Assembly: GCA_963802575.1 (NCBI GenBank)
Contig: CAWDJF010000008.1
Span: 310,001-374,000, forward strand
Length of the DNA stretch: 64,000 bases
Reading direction: 5' to 3'
From: DATFTE01 sp963802575
Lineage (GTDB): Bacteria; Acidobacteriota; Terriglobia; Terriglobales; Acidobacteriaceae
Shown: one piece after another, positions 18,902 through 26,850 of the stretch
How the letters are laid out: every line of letters begins with the position of its first letter
Position numbering within the stretch: the stretch's first letter is position 1
Translations under genes and position numbers: made by a program
Notes under the pieces: generated by a model
Databases searched by the model: none
What the model was told of the DNA's origin: nothing
Seen by the model: only the letters and a program-made list of their open reading frames with translations

Positions 18902-19108
18902 AGGCAGAACCCCTCGCTGGTCGCGAGGCATCAGGAATCTCTTTTTGATTGTTACTACGAAATCCAGATCAAACTTCAATCGGGCAAACACTGTAAATTT
19001 CTATCAGATGGAATCAATATTTTGCGGTTAAGAGCTTTCAGCCGGTAACCCGCCGAAAAGGGGTCCGGAATCAACCGGGAGTTGGCAGGGAGGCTATAAT
19101 TGGGGCCC

Positions 19109-19340
19109 ATGGCGAGCGCCAAGCACGATTTCAAAACCGCTTACACAGCCGGAAAAGATGCTACGAAAGCCTTGATCGAAAGAAAGGGTTCGAGTAAAGG
19201 CTGCCATCTTCGTCTCCGTAATCGTTGCGCTCGCGATCCAGCGCCATTACGCCCTGCCGTGGTACTTCGACGCCGCGCTCTTCTTAGTGCTGATGCTTTC
19301 CACGCACCAACTTCTTAAGCTTACTTACTTCCGGAAGTGA
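19109..19340 (+). pseudogene. small membrane protein, apparently frameshifted
   Basis: A frame from ATG 19109 (MASAKHDFKTAYTAGKDATK...) runs into a second frame near 19190. The second frame encodes VKAAIFVSVIVALAIQR, a membrane helix, then HYALPWYFDAALFLVLML, a second helix, and ends FRK at 19340. Joining them with a one-base correction gives a sensible protein of about 76 residues: polar N-terminus and two helices. TATAAT at 19095-19100 is a possible -10 box just before the start. The last 16 bases overlap the end of uvrC on the other strand, and the shared palindrome CTTCCGGAAG encodes FRK-stop on both strands. Function unknown. Confidence 0.5.
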
Positions 19341-21226
19341 TTCATAATTGCGTCGGCCTGGGTTCTTGTCACGACGGCTGACAGCGCGGCTGAGTCGGCT
19401 TGCTTGACTGCTTGCACGCTTCCGAAGTGTTGCAGCAGGCGGCGCGTCGTGGTCTCGCCAACTCCAGGAATTTCCAGCAGTTCGGTGGAGCGGTCGCGCA
19501 TCTGGCGGCGCTTGCGATGAAAAGTCACAGCGAAGCGATGAGCTTCATCGCGAATTAATTGCACTAGGTGCAGCACCGGCGAGTGATGATCGAGCGCAAC
19601 CGGTTCGCTTTCTTGTCCATAGACGTAAATAATCTCTTCGCGCTTGGCGATGGCTGCGAGGGGCTGGTTAATAATTTCAAGCGCTTCGAGCGCGGCGGCT
19701 GCAGCATGAAGTTGCCCCAGGCCTCCATCGATCAGAATTAAACTCGGAAATTTTTTCTTTTCGTCCTGTAAGCGCTTGTAGCGGCGCGTCACTACTTCGC
19801 GCATCGAGGCGAAGTCGTCGACGCCGTCAACGGTTTTGATGATGAACTTGCGGTAATCGGATTTCTTCATCTTGCCGTCTTCCCACACCACCATCGAAGC
19901 CACGGTCTCGGCGCCTTGAATGTGCGAAATATCAAAGCACTCAATACGTTCGGGACGCTCGGCCAGTCCCAACGCGTCTTGCAAGGCTTCTTGAATGGCT
20001 TTGGCGTTAGGCTTCATAACGCGGAAGCGTTGATCGTAAGACTGCTTGGCATTGTTTCCTGCGAGATCGATGAGGGCGCGCTTGTCTCCGCGTTGCGGGA
20101 CCAGGATGTGCACGTGCGATCCGTGCGCATCAGAAAGTTGTTCGGAGAGCAGATCTTCGAGCGCTTCGCGGTCTTCGAAATCGATGGGCACGTAGATGTT
20201 GCGCGGGACGTAAGGCTGTTCGACGTAGAGCTGCGTCAGCAGAGAAGTAAAGAAAGCGCCGGGACGAAACGGCGGCGAGCTTTGCTCGTCTGGGCCGAGG
20301 AGGGCGTCCGCCCCTACGCGACCTGTTGCGTCCGCCCCTGCGTGGTCTGAGGTAACCTCAAGTTCGGGAAGGTCTTCCCAGAAGAACTCGCGCCGATCGA
20401 GGACGCGGCCTCCGCGCATGTGGAAGAGATTTACGGCGAGCATGTTGTTTTCGAAGTGATATCCGAAAACGTCGGCGTCGTCGCCTTCGACGGCCGCAAT
20501 GCGTTGCTTCTCTTGCAGTTGCTCGACGGTTGTGATCAGGTCGCGATACTTGGCCGCGCGTTCGAACTCCTGCGCTTCGGCGGCTTTCTCCATGCGCTCG
20601 CGCAAAGAGCGGGCGAGATCGGTGGGACGTCCTTCGAGAAACAATTTCACGTCACGAACGGCTTCCTGGTAAATCTCGGGCGTGGTTAATCCTTCGACGC
20701 ACGGGCCCAGACAGCGTCCAATGTAAAACTGCAGGCAAGGCCTTGGATGGTAACGGGTTAAGTCGACTTTGCAGGAGGGAACCAGGAAGTTGCGATGAAT
20801 TAAGTCGACAATTCGGTACGCCAGGTTCGCGGGAAAGTAAGGACCATAGTAACAACTGCCGTCTTTTCTTAGACGTCGGGTGACGTAGACGCGCGGATAA
20901 CGTTCCGCCAAAGTCAGCTTGATGTACGGATATGTCTTGTCATCGCGCAAAAGAATGTTGAAACGCGGCTTCTTTTGCTTGATGAGGTGATTTTCGAGGG
21001 CGAGTGCCTCTTTGTTGTTGGCAACAACGATGTAGTCGACATCAACGGCTTCGCGGACCAGTGTGCCGGTCTTTGCGTCTTCGCTGCGGCCCAGATGGAA
21101 GTAAGAACTGACGCGGCTGCGCAGGTTCTTGGCCTTGCCGACATAGATGATTTCTCCCTCAGCGTTTTTGTAGAGATAGACGCCGGGCTCAGTCGGGATG
21201 GAGCGGATTTTGGCCTGCAGATCCAT
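19325..21226 (-). CDS. uvrC: excinuclease ABC subunit C
   Basis: 633 residues from ATG 21226 (MDLQAKIRSIPTEPGVY; the open frame extends further 5' without support). The GIY-YIG nuclease domain is at the N-terminus (GVYLYKN, IIYVGKAKNLRSRVSSYF). A Cys-containing region follows (CLQFYIGRCLGPC), then the UvrB-binding segment (FERAAKYRDLI). The RNase H-like nuclease half has CFDISHIQGAETVASMVVW and LILIDGGLGQL, and the C-terminal helix-hairpin-helix has IPGVGETTTRRLLQHFGS. It makes the dual incisions in nucleotide excision repair. An in-frame repeat pair near residues 294-308 is unusual (see 20304). Confidence 0.96.
   Translation of the reverse strand: MDLQAKIRSIPTEPGVYLYKNAEGEIIYVGKAKNLRSRVSSYFHLGRSEDAKTGTLVREAVDVDYIVVANNKEALALENHLIKQKKPRFNILLRDDKTYPYIKLTLAERYPRVYVTRRLRKDGSCYYGPYFPANLAYRIVDLIHRNFLVPSCKVDLTRYHPRPCLQFYIGRCLGPCVEGLTTPEIYQEAVRDVKLFLEGRPTDLARSLRERMEKAAEAQEFERAAKYRDLITTVEQLQEKQRIAAVEGDDADVFGYHFENNMLAVNLFHMRGGRVLDRREFFWEDLPELEVTSDHAGADATGRVGADALLGPDEQSSPPFRPGAFFTSLLTQLYVEQPYVPRNIYVPIDFEDREALEDLLSEQLSDAHGSHVHILVPQRGDKRALIDLAGNNAKQSYDQRFRVMKPNAKAIQEALQDALGLAERPERIECFDISHIQGAETVASMVVWEDGKMKKSDYRKFIIKTVDGVDDFASMREVVTRRYKRLQDEKKKFPSLILIDGGLGQLHAAAAALEALEIINQPLAAIAKREEIIYVYGQESEPVALDHHSPVLHLVQLIRDEAHRFAVTFHRKRRQMRDRSTELLEIPGVGETTTRRLLQHFGSVQAVKQADSAALSAVVTRTQADAIMNHFRK
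20304..20347. repeat. paired GCGTCCGCCCCT repeat inserted in frame within uvrC
   Basis: Two 20-base units, GCGTCCGCCCCTACGCGACC (20304-20323) and GCGTCCGCCCCTGCGTGGTC (20328-20347), differ at five positions. They encode GADATGRVGADALLG on the uvrC strand, in the variable linker between the UvrB-binding region and the RNase H-like domain. Confidence 0.6.
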
Positions 21227-21340
21227 GCGGGGATGTTTCCATTTTAGCGGAAACGGGAATGTTGGATTGCGCCGGGCGGGCGAGGGTGCCTGCCTCACAC
21301 TGGAAACAGGTACAAGCGACGTGTATTACAATTATGACAA

Positions 21341-21553
21341 ATGAGTCATACACTAACAATTCGTCTTACAGAAGAACTGGCGGCGTGGTTGAAGGAAGTT
21401 TCTCGGCGGACCGGGCAGCCGGTAGGGCGCATTATCCGGCAGCACCTGGAGAGCGCTAAGGCAGAAAAGCAGAATCAGCGATTCCTGCGCCACGCGGGCG
21501 CGATCAGCGGGGATGCGGATCTTTCGTCTCGTAAAGGTTTTTCACGACGATGA
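21341..21553 (+). CDS. vapB: VapB-type antitoxin, ribbon-helix-helix
   Basis: 70 residues. The N-terminal MSHTLTIRLTEELAAWLKEVSRRTGQPVGRIIRQHLESA fits a ribbon-helix-helix DNA-binding fold: a beta strand, then two helices. Its stop overlaps the start of the PIN-domain gene by four bases (ATGA at 21550), the usual arrangement for a toxin-antitoxin pair. Such antitoxins repress their own operon and bind the toxin through their C-terminus. Confidence 0.85.
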   Translation: MSHTLTIRLTEELAAWLKEVSRRTGQPVGRIIRQHLESAKAEKQNQRFLRHAGAISGDADLSSRKGFSRR

Positions 21554-21954
21554 AAGGGATTGCCGACACGGGGTTCATCGTAGCCTTTGCCAACCGCAGC
21601 GACCGCCATCACGCGTGGGCCGTCAGTCTGGCGGAGGGCATCACGGAACCCCTGCTCACCTGCGAAGCGGTTTTGGCCGAAGCGGCGTTTCATCTGAAGT
21701 CGGCGGCGCTGATCTTGTCGCTGGTGGAAGATGGAATGTTGCGTATCTCCTTCAGCTGCGCGAGCCATCTTGAGCAACTCAAAGCTTTGGCGGAACGATA
21801 CGAAGACCGGGATCCAGATTTGGCGGATCTCTGTTTGATTCGGATGAGCGAGCTCTATCCACGACATGCGGTGATTACTGTTGATGAAAGTGATTTTCGC
21901 GTTTATCGACGGAATAAGCGGGAAGCGATTCCGGTGATTTGTCCGCCACGGTGA
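21550..21954 (+). CDS. vapC: VapC-type toxin, PIN-domain ribonuclease
   Basis: 134 residues. The PIN-domain acidic cluster is present: Asp6 (IADTGF), Glu in TCEAVLAEA (about 39-43), Asp in DPDLADLCLI (about 94-98) and Asp in VITVDESDF (about 116). This site binds Mg2+ and cleaves RNA, often tRNA or rRNA. It is coupled to the antitoxin by a 4-base overlap. The pair sits between uvrC and an envelope gene and is intact. Confidence 0.88.
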   Translation: MKGIADTGFIVAFANRSDRHHAWAVSLAEGITEPLLTCEAVLAEAAFHLKSAALILSLVEDGMLRISFSCASHLEQLKALAERYEDRDPDLADLCLIRMSELYPRHAVITVDESDFRVYRRNKREAIPVICPPR

Positions 21955-22141
21955 GGGTGGTTCGCTTGTGGTGGGGTGTGGTGCGGGCGCCCGCGCCAAA
22001 TTACGTTTGGCGTGGTCCAACCATATAAAATTTCCTCGATTGTTATCGTGTTTGCGCGGGCAAAATTTGTCATTTCTGCTATGATCTCTCGTATCTTATT
22101 GACCAGCTTACAGTTGCTTTGCCCTTTCGGCTAAGGTCGGC

Positions 22142-22158
22142 TTGGCATGGCTCGTGCA
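22142..22158 (+). promoter_or_regulatory. candidate sigma-54 promoter
   Basis: TTGGCATG...GTGCA has GG (22144-22145), exactly 10 bases, then GC (22156-22157), matching the -24/-12 pattern. A start near 22169 would give an 84-base leader to the OmpA-family gene at 22253. A sigma-54 activator gene lies at 5202 in this window. Confidence 0.45.
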
Positions 22159-22252
22159 TATTCCAGTGTGGCTGCGGAAACAGCAAGCCAAAATTTTAAT
22201 GAACCCAGGGACTCAAGATTTCGCTCATGGATAGGGAAGGAGCCCTACAACG

Positions 22253-22996
22253 ATGACACGCACTTCGTTAATTGTTCTGCTGGCAGGGAGCATGGTAGCG
22301 ACGGTCGGCTGCTCCAGTAAGAATTATGTCCGCCAGGAAACGACTCCGCTCATTAACAAGACCAATGAGCTGGACGACATGACCGCCAAGAATTCCAAAG
22401 ACATCAAAGACGTAGACGCTCGCGCCCAGGCTGGTATTCAGGAAGTGCAGACGAAAGCGGCGGCGGTGGACGAGAAGGCGCAGGCAGCCGGCAAGCAGGC
22501 TGGGGATGCGCAGATGTCGGCCGACAACGCCGTGCATCGCGTCGACTCGCTGCAGAATACGGTTGCGAATCTCGATAACTATCGCATCGTGACCGAGACG
22601 GCTGTGCATTTCGGCTTCAACAAAGACGGACTGACCAAGCAGGCGAAAGACGCACTCGATCAGCTGGCGACCGACGTCCCGAACACCAAGGGTTACATCA
22701 TCACGGTGGAAGGTGGAACGGACTCGGTGGGTCCCGCGGATTACAACTACGACTTGAGCGAGCGGCGGGCAGATGCGGTGATCCAGTACCTGGCTTCGGC
22801 GCACAATATTCCCGCTTACAAGATTTATTTGATCGGGCTAGGCAAGGACAAGCCGGTGGATTCGAACAAGACCTCGGACGGGCGCGCGAAGAATCGCCGC
22901 GTGGATGTTCGGTTGATGACGAATACCACGGCCGATCAATCGGCGCCGGGGCAGCCGACGTCGGGTGCGACCTCTACGAATCCCCCATCGATGTAA
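22253..22996 (+). CDS. OmpA-family peptidoglycan-associated lipoprotein
   Basis: 247 residues. The lipoprotein signal MTRTSLIVLLAGSMVATVGC has its lipidated Cys at about 20. A long coiled-coil, Ala/Lys/Asp-rich region (about 30-110) precedes the OmpA-like C-terminal domain (about 115-225) with FGFNKDGL, GTDSVGPADYNYDLSERRADAV and GLGKDKPV...RAKNRRVDV, which binds the peptide of peptidoglycan. It probably tethers the outer membrane to the cell wall. GGAAGGAG lies 13 bases upstream of the ATG. A sigma-54 candidate promoter and a strong terminator frame the gene, so it is monocistronic. Confidence 0.92.
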   Translation: MTRTSLIVLLAGSMVATVGCSSKNYVRQETTPLINKTNELDDMTAKNSKDIKDVDARAQAGIQEVQTKAAAVDEKAQAAGKQAGDAQMSADNAVHRVDSLQNTVANLDNYRIVTETAVHFGFNKDGLTKQAKDALDQLATDVPNTKGYIITVEGGTDSVGPADYNYDLSERRADAVIQYLASAHNIPAYKIYLIGLGKDKPVDSNKTSDGRAKNRRVDVRLMTNTTADQSAPGQPTSGATSTNPPSM

Positions 22997-23035
22997 AACA
23001 ACTTTCCCCTCCTCCCCGGAGGACTTCGCCAACGC

Positions 23036-23070
23036 AGGCCGCTCTTCCCCCAAGGAGCGGCCTGTTTTTT
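23036..23070 (+). terminator. intrinsic terminator after the OmpA-family gene
   Basis: A 9-bp stem AGGCCGCTC (23036-23044)/GAGCGGCCT (23055-23063) with a 10-base loop is followed by GTTTTTT. It is 40 bases past the stop at 22996. Confidence 0.92.
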
Positions 23071-23078
23071 AGTTTGGA

Positions 23079-23099
23079 GTACCTATACCCAGTACCCAG
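23079..23099. repeat. 7-base period tandem repeat (TACCCAG), short
   Basis: A degenerate six-base unit TACCTA is followed by TACCCAG TACCCAG (23086-23099), just after the terminator of the OmpA-family gene. It shares its unit with the loci at 23832 and 33343. Confidence 0.6.
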
Positions 23100-23281
23100 G
23101 AAAAAGGATGGGCTGTCGGATCCCCAACTGTTTGGGCGGTCTCCGGCGAAAGCAGATTCCTCCCTTCGGTCGGAATGACAATCTTCGAGAGTTGTGGAAT
23201 CCCACGTTTGCAAAAGGCGCAAACGCTGGGCACCCGTCGGTTCCGTGATTCCTGGCTCTCCAAGAGCGTTAAAATACTTGC

Positions 23282-23827
23282 ATGCGTCGGATTTTGTTAC
23301 TGGCGATGATCGTGATCGGTTGTGGCGTATTGGGATTCGCGCAGGTGCAGACTTTGCCTTCTACGAAGGAGGGGCCGGGGCCTACGCAGCCGCCTCCGCG
23401 ATCGGATCGGGATAAAGAGGCTGGGGACAGTTCGAGCCGGGATACGCGGATTGATATCAGCCCGCCGAAGGATGACGCCAAGAATCATCCGACGAGCAGC
23501 GCGGATCCGGATGGGGACGGCGAGAGCGACGCGGCCAGCGATGTGCAGGAGTTCCATCCGTGGGATCCCCACCGGGCCGCGAAAGATGTTGAGGTCGGGG
23601 ACTACTACTTCAAGCGCAAAAACTACAAGGGCGCGCTAGAGCGCTATAAAGAAGCGCTGGTCTACAAAGAGAACGATGCTATGGCGAATTTCCGGCTAGG
23701 GCAGACTTACGAAAAGATGAAGCAGCCGGAGGAAGCGGTGGCGCATTATCAGGCGTATTTGAAGATTCTGCCGCATGGGACTTTATCGGAAGAGGCGGAG
23801 AAGGCCGTCGCGCGGTTGAAGAAGTAG
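23282..23827 (+). CDS. secreted TPR protein
   Basis: 181 residues. A signal peptide (MRRILLLAMIVIGCGVLGFAQ) is followed by a low-complexity Pro/Asp/Ser-rich region (about 22-95). Two or more tetratricopeptide repeats occupy about 100-180 (KDVEVGDYYFKRKNYKGALERYKEALVYKENDAMANFRLGQTYEKM...). TPRs mediate protein contacts, so it is probably a periplasmic scaffold. Partner unknown. Stop TAG at 23825-23827. Confidence 0.83.
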   Translation: MRRILLLAMIVIGCGVLGFAQVQTLPSTKEGPGPTQPPPRSDRDKEAGDSSSRDTRIDISPPKDDAKNHPTSSADPDGDGESDAASDVQEFHPWDPHRAAKDVEVGDYYFKRKNYKGALERYKEALVYKENDAMANFRLGQTYEKMKQPEEAVAHYQAYLKILPHGTLSEEAEKAVARLKK

Positions 23828-23831
23828 GAAC

Positions 23832-23848
23832 CAGTACCCAGTACCCAA
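23832..23848. repeat. 7-base period tandem repeat (TACCCAG), short
   Basis: ACCAG, TACCCAG (23835-23841) and TACCCAA (23842-23848) begin 5-8 bases after the stop codon of the TPR gene. The unit is the same as at 23079 and 33343. Confidence 0.55.
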
Positions 23849-23900
23849 TGAACCTCACAGCAGATTCTGCGCTCGGAATGACAACGGGATATAGGTGTTT

Positions 23901-23935
23901 GACCAACGACGAACGACCACCGACCAACGACTAAC
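23901..23935. repeat. 7-base period tandem repeat (GACCAAC family)
   Basis: Five units GACCAAC, GACGAAC, GACCACC, GACCAAC, GACTAAC are followed by TAC. The last unit ends at the stop codon of the minus-strand lipoprotein gene (stop occupies 23937-23935). The unit is identical to that at 47551 read on the other strand. Confidence 0.75.
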
Positions 23936-24546
23936 TACTTTTCTACGCGAATGAATTCGCCGCTGGTGGCGTTGATGGCTACTCTCAGTTTGGCGGTGTC
24001 ACGATTGGTGCCGTAGATAACGTGCCAGATGAGTTCGTTCGTGGGAGCGCTCCAGTCAAGGATATAGAAGACCGGAGTGTCGGGAGATTTCTCGAGCAGC
24101 TTGTCTCCTCCATGTTTCTGCGCTTCGGTGTAGGCCTGGTCGGAATCAATCTTCAAGAACTGCATATCGAAAACCTGGGTGGAGGCATTGCTCGCGCTGT
24201 AATTGTCTTCGTTTCCAGGATTGACGCCGCGCGAAGGGGCGTCGCTGGCGTCGGTGCCCGACCATGTGTAGGGCTTGACGCCGCGAGTAGAAGGCGAAGC
24301 GAAGGATGCCTGCCAGACATCGCCCTTGCCATCTTTGCCGGGAGCGTCGGCGGTAGGTTGCGATTGCAGGCGGTAAGGCTGCGCGTCGCGTGCCCAGCCG
24401 CGGGCGGCGATGTAACATTTCTGGAAGGCGGTGCGTCCGGTGACGAGTTCAGGACCCTTGGGCTGCGGTTTTTCCGCGGGCTTGGGCGGCTCGGAGGAGC
24501 AGCCGATCATGCAGCACAGCGACAAAACCAGCAGCAGCTTCTTCAT
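23935..24546 (-). CDS. lipoprotein of unknown function
   Basis: 203 residues from ATG 24546, chosen because GAGGAAGA lies just upstream; ATG codons at 24567 and 24561 are in frame but weaker. Lipoprotein signal MKKLLLVLSLCCMIGC (Cys about 16), then a Pro/Lys-rich linker and a globular domain. Features include FQKCYIAARGWARDAQPY, VWQASFASPS and, at the end, PVFYILDWSAPTNELIWHVIYG and AINATSGEFIRVEK, which resembles a C-terminal PepSY-like strand pair. No family assigned with confidence. Its 3' end abuts a heptamer repeat. Confidence 0.75.
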   Translation of the reverse strand: MKKLLLVLSLCCMIGCSSEPPKPAEKPQPKGPELVTGRTAFQKCYIAARGWARDAQPYRLQSQPTADAPGKDGKGDVWQASFASPSTRGVKPYTWSGTDASDAPSRGVNPGNEDNYSASNASTQVFDMQFLKIDSDQAYTEAQKHGGDKLLEKSPDTPVFYILDWSAPTNELIWHVIYGTNRDTAKLRVAINATSGEFIRVEK

Positions 24547-24626
24547 GTTTATCTTCCTCATGCGCAAGAAATTTGTAACCGGGAGCGGCGCGGTTCATTC
24601 TACTAGAACAGTAGCAGGAGCCATCT

Positions 24627-25124
24627 ATGGATTCGTATCTGGAGCGGTTGCACGACGCGATTACCGCGGCTACCGATGGAATGACGGCGGAGCAACTGCA
24701 ACGGCATGAGCCGGGGAAGTGGAGCACCGCCGAGGTGCTGGAGCATTTGTACTTGAGCTATACGGGCACAGTGAAGGGGCTGGGACGATGTTTGCAGGAA
24801 GGCAAGCCGCTAGCGCGGACGCAGACGATGCGTGACCGCCTGGCGACGACGCTGGTGACCGGGATGGGATATTTTCCCAACGGGAGGAAGTCTCCGAAGC
24901 AGGCCAGTCCACGGGGGATTCCGACGGAGCAGGTCATGGCGGGGATTGGGGCGGAGATCCGCAAGATGGATGAATTGATTGCGCAATGCGTGGAGCGACA
25001 TGGGAGGGCGCAGGTGCTGGATCATCCGATTCTGGGGCCGCTCACGGCGAAGCAGTGGGCGAAGTTTCATTGGGTGCATGGGAGACATCATGTGAAGCAG
25101 ATTTGGAGATTGCGGAAAGATTGA
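24627..25124 (+). CDS. DinB-family protein
   Basis: 165 residues, a four-helix bundle with histidine ligands in the DinB/DUF1569 pattern: LEHLYLS (His about 37) and FHWVHGRHHVKQIW near the end. DinB-fold proteins bind a divalent metal and many act as thiol transferases or DNA-damage induced proteins. Here only the fold can be claimed. Its last codons overlap the start of a heptamer repeat (25119-25153). Confidence 0.8.
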   Translation: MDSYLERLHDAITAATDGMTAEQLQRHEPGKWSTAEVLEHLYLSYTGTVKGLGRCLQEGKPLARTQTMRDRLATTLVTGMGYFPNGRKSPKQASPRGIPTEQVMAGIGAEIRKMDELIAQCVERHGRAQVLDHPILGPLTAKQWAKFHWVHGRHHVKQIWRLRKD

Positions 25125-25153
25125 AGATTGTTGATTTTTGATTGTCGATTGAA
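25119..25153. repeat. 7-base period tandem repeat (GATTGNN)
   Basis: Five units GATTGAA, GATTGTT, GATTTTT, GATTGTC, GATTGAA. The first unit contains the TGA stop of the DinB gene (25122-25124). Confidence 0.75.
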
Positions 25154-25165
25154 AATCAAGAGCCT

Positions 25166-25220
25166 TTAACCGCAAAGGTCGCTAAGAGTTCGCTAAGAGT
25201 TCACAAAGGTCACTAAGAAG
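25166..25220. repeat. simple repeat around CGCTAAGAGTT
   Basis: The 11-base unit CGCTAAGAGTT occurs twice in direct succession, flanked by related AAAGGTCGCTAAG and AAAGGTCACTAAG. It lies in the gap between dinB and the next minus-strand gene. A shorter, decayed relative is near 9785. Confidence 0.55.
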
Positions 25221-25317
25221 ATTTGGTTGAGAGGTTGAAAGTGCCCCGCCCCTCCGCAAAAAAAAACGCAGAGCAACGGGGTACCATGGGTTTCTTCCTC
25301 GAAAACTAAAATCTTAG

Positions 25318-25974
25318 CTACTCGCGCATGTTGGCGGGGACTCCGGCTTTGCGGGCTTGTTCTGACATGTCGTCCAGCTGTTGCTTGGCGGCGTCGACGG
25401 CTTTTTGCTTGTCGTCGATCTGCTGTTTGTATTTCGCGTCTTCCTGATCCCAGCTGCCGGCGTTGCGGATGCGGTTGCCGGCGTCAGCGTAGAAAGCGGC
25501 GGCGCGCAGACGGTATTCGCGCTGCAGAACATCGAGCTCGCGGTTGAGCAGGTCGATCTTATCTTTCTGAGCGGAGATTTTGTTCTTCCAATCCTCGTTC
25601 ATCTTTTTCTTCACCGCTTCCCGGTCGTCGGAATCGGCGGCGGGTTTCTGGGCGGAGTCGCCGGACTGCGCTCCTGATTGCGCTTCAGACTTGGGTGCAT
25701 TCGCGTCCTGCGCCGGGGCGTCGGTGGAGTTGTCATCGCTCTTCGAATCGGCTTTGGCGTCGGTGCCATCCGGTTCGGGGGCCTGGCCTACGACGCTCAG
25801 TTTTTCTTCTTTGGGTAGGTTGTCGTTGTCGAACTGTTTAGCCGTGGTCTTCTTGTCTTTGCGGGCGGCGCGGGCGTAATCGCCGAGAGAGTCGGAGGAC
25901 TGGGCCGAGGCGAGCGTTCCCGCCAGTCCGATCATCAGTAGTGCTGCCAGCCAAACGTAAGTAATGCGCTTCAT
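25318..25974 (-). CDS. secreted coiled-coil protein of unknown function
   Basis: 218 residues. Signal peptide MKRITYVWLAALLMIGLAGTLASAQ (cut about 25), then an acidic, Ala/Asp/Ser-rich disordered region (about 45-120). A long coiled coil follows (about 120-210, KKKMNEDWKNKISAQKDKIDLLNRELDVLQREYRL..., DAAKQQLDDMSEQARKAG). Periplasmic. No enzyme motif and no family recognised. 18 bases separate its start from the stop of the kinase-like gene upstream, so it probably belongs to the same transcript as pilD. Confidence 0.8.
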   Translation of the reverse strand: MKRITYVWLAALLMIGLAGTLASAQSSDSLGDYARAARKDKKTTAKQFDNDNLPKEEKLSVVGQAPEPDGTDAKADSKSDDNSTDAPAQDANAPKSEAQSGAQSGDSAQKPAADSDDREAVKKKMNEDWKNKISAQKDKIDLLNRELDVLQREYRLRAAAFYADAGNRIRNAGSWDQEDAKYKQQIDDKQKAVDAAKQQLDDMSEQARKAGVPANMRE

Positions 25975-25992
25975 GGTTGCTCCCTTATTGCT

Positions 25993-26850
25993 CTAAGTTT
26001 GTGCGGCTGCCTTCACTTTTGCTGCGGCGAGGAAGCCTCCTATCGTGTGATCAAGATGTGCCGCCTCGGCGGAGATGTCGGCGGCCAACTGCCGCGCCAG
26101 ATCGTGATCGTGGCTGGCGGCGAGTTGCTGGGCGTATCCCGCGATGGTGGTGAGCGAGTTGCGCAGTTCCAGAGCCATCTCGGCCGACATTTCTCCGCGC
26201 AGATCCTGTTGACGGCGAATCTGCGCCAATTCCGTTTGATCGTTAATCAAACATGCCGAGCCCAGAAATTCTCCGGTGGGAGAAGGGACTGCGGTCAGTG
26301 TGATGTCGAGTATGCGTTCTTCTCCGGCAGGAGTCAGGTAGTGGGCATCGAGGCGGCGGAACGCAATCTTTTCGCGCAGTGCGGATTGCACGGCTTTTGC
26401 CAGCGATTGCGCGTCGTGCTCACGTGAGCGCAAGGCGGCATCGCGGAACAGTTCGGCGGCGCTCATGCCGAGGGGGGAAGCGAATCCCAGAATCTCCTTG
26501 GCGGCCGAGTTGGCCTGGCGGATGAGGCCGTTCGAGGTGAAGAACAGAACTCCGCTAGAAAGATTGGAGAGAATCGCGCCGCTGATGTTCTCGGAGGTCT
26601 TGGCGCGGCGGCGTTCCATCGCCTGCTCGCTCTGCAATTCGTGCTTCTGCTGCTTCAGTTGCTGAATGACGGCGTGATAAGTGTGTAGCGGCAATGTCTC
26701 GATCGAGATAGGAGCGTCCTCGCCCGATGCGTCTTCGGTAAGGCTCCGGCGCATGCGGCGGATGAAGAACAGTCCCATGATGAACGAGAACCCGGCGGCG
26801 ACCAGCACCAGTCCAGCGCGCAGGACGACGGGATTGGCGAGCGTTCTCAT
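25993..26850 (-). CDS. PAS sensor with HisKA-like domain lacking the phospho-histidine
   Basis: 285 residues from ATG 26850, which overlaps the pilD stop by four bases (ATGA). One membrane helix (about 8-25, LRAGLVLVAAGFSFIMGLFF), a coiled linker, a PAS domain (about 80-200), and a C-terminal helical pair resembling the kinase dimerisation domain. In the H-box, the usual AHELRN is ALELRN, so Leu227 replaces the phospho-acceptor His. No HATPase domain follows; the protein ends after the second helix. It cannot be an autophosphorylating kinase as read. It may be a PAS receptor that binds or regulates another kinase. Confidence 0.75.
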   Translation of the reverse strand: MRTLANPVVLRAGLVLVAAGFSFIMGLFFIRRMRRSLTEDASGEDAPISIETLPLHTYHAVIQQLKQQKHELQSEQAMERRRAKTSENISGAILSNLSSGVLFFTSNGLIRQANSAAKEILGFASPLGMSAAELFRDAALRSREHDAQSLAKAVQSALREKIAFRRLDAHYLTPAGEERILDITLTAVPSPTGEFLGSACLINDQTELAQIRRQQDLRGEMSAEMALELRNSLTTIAGYAQQLAASHDHDLARQLAADISAEAAHLDHTIGGFLAAAKVKAAAQT

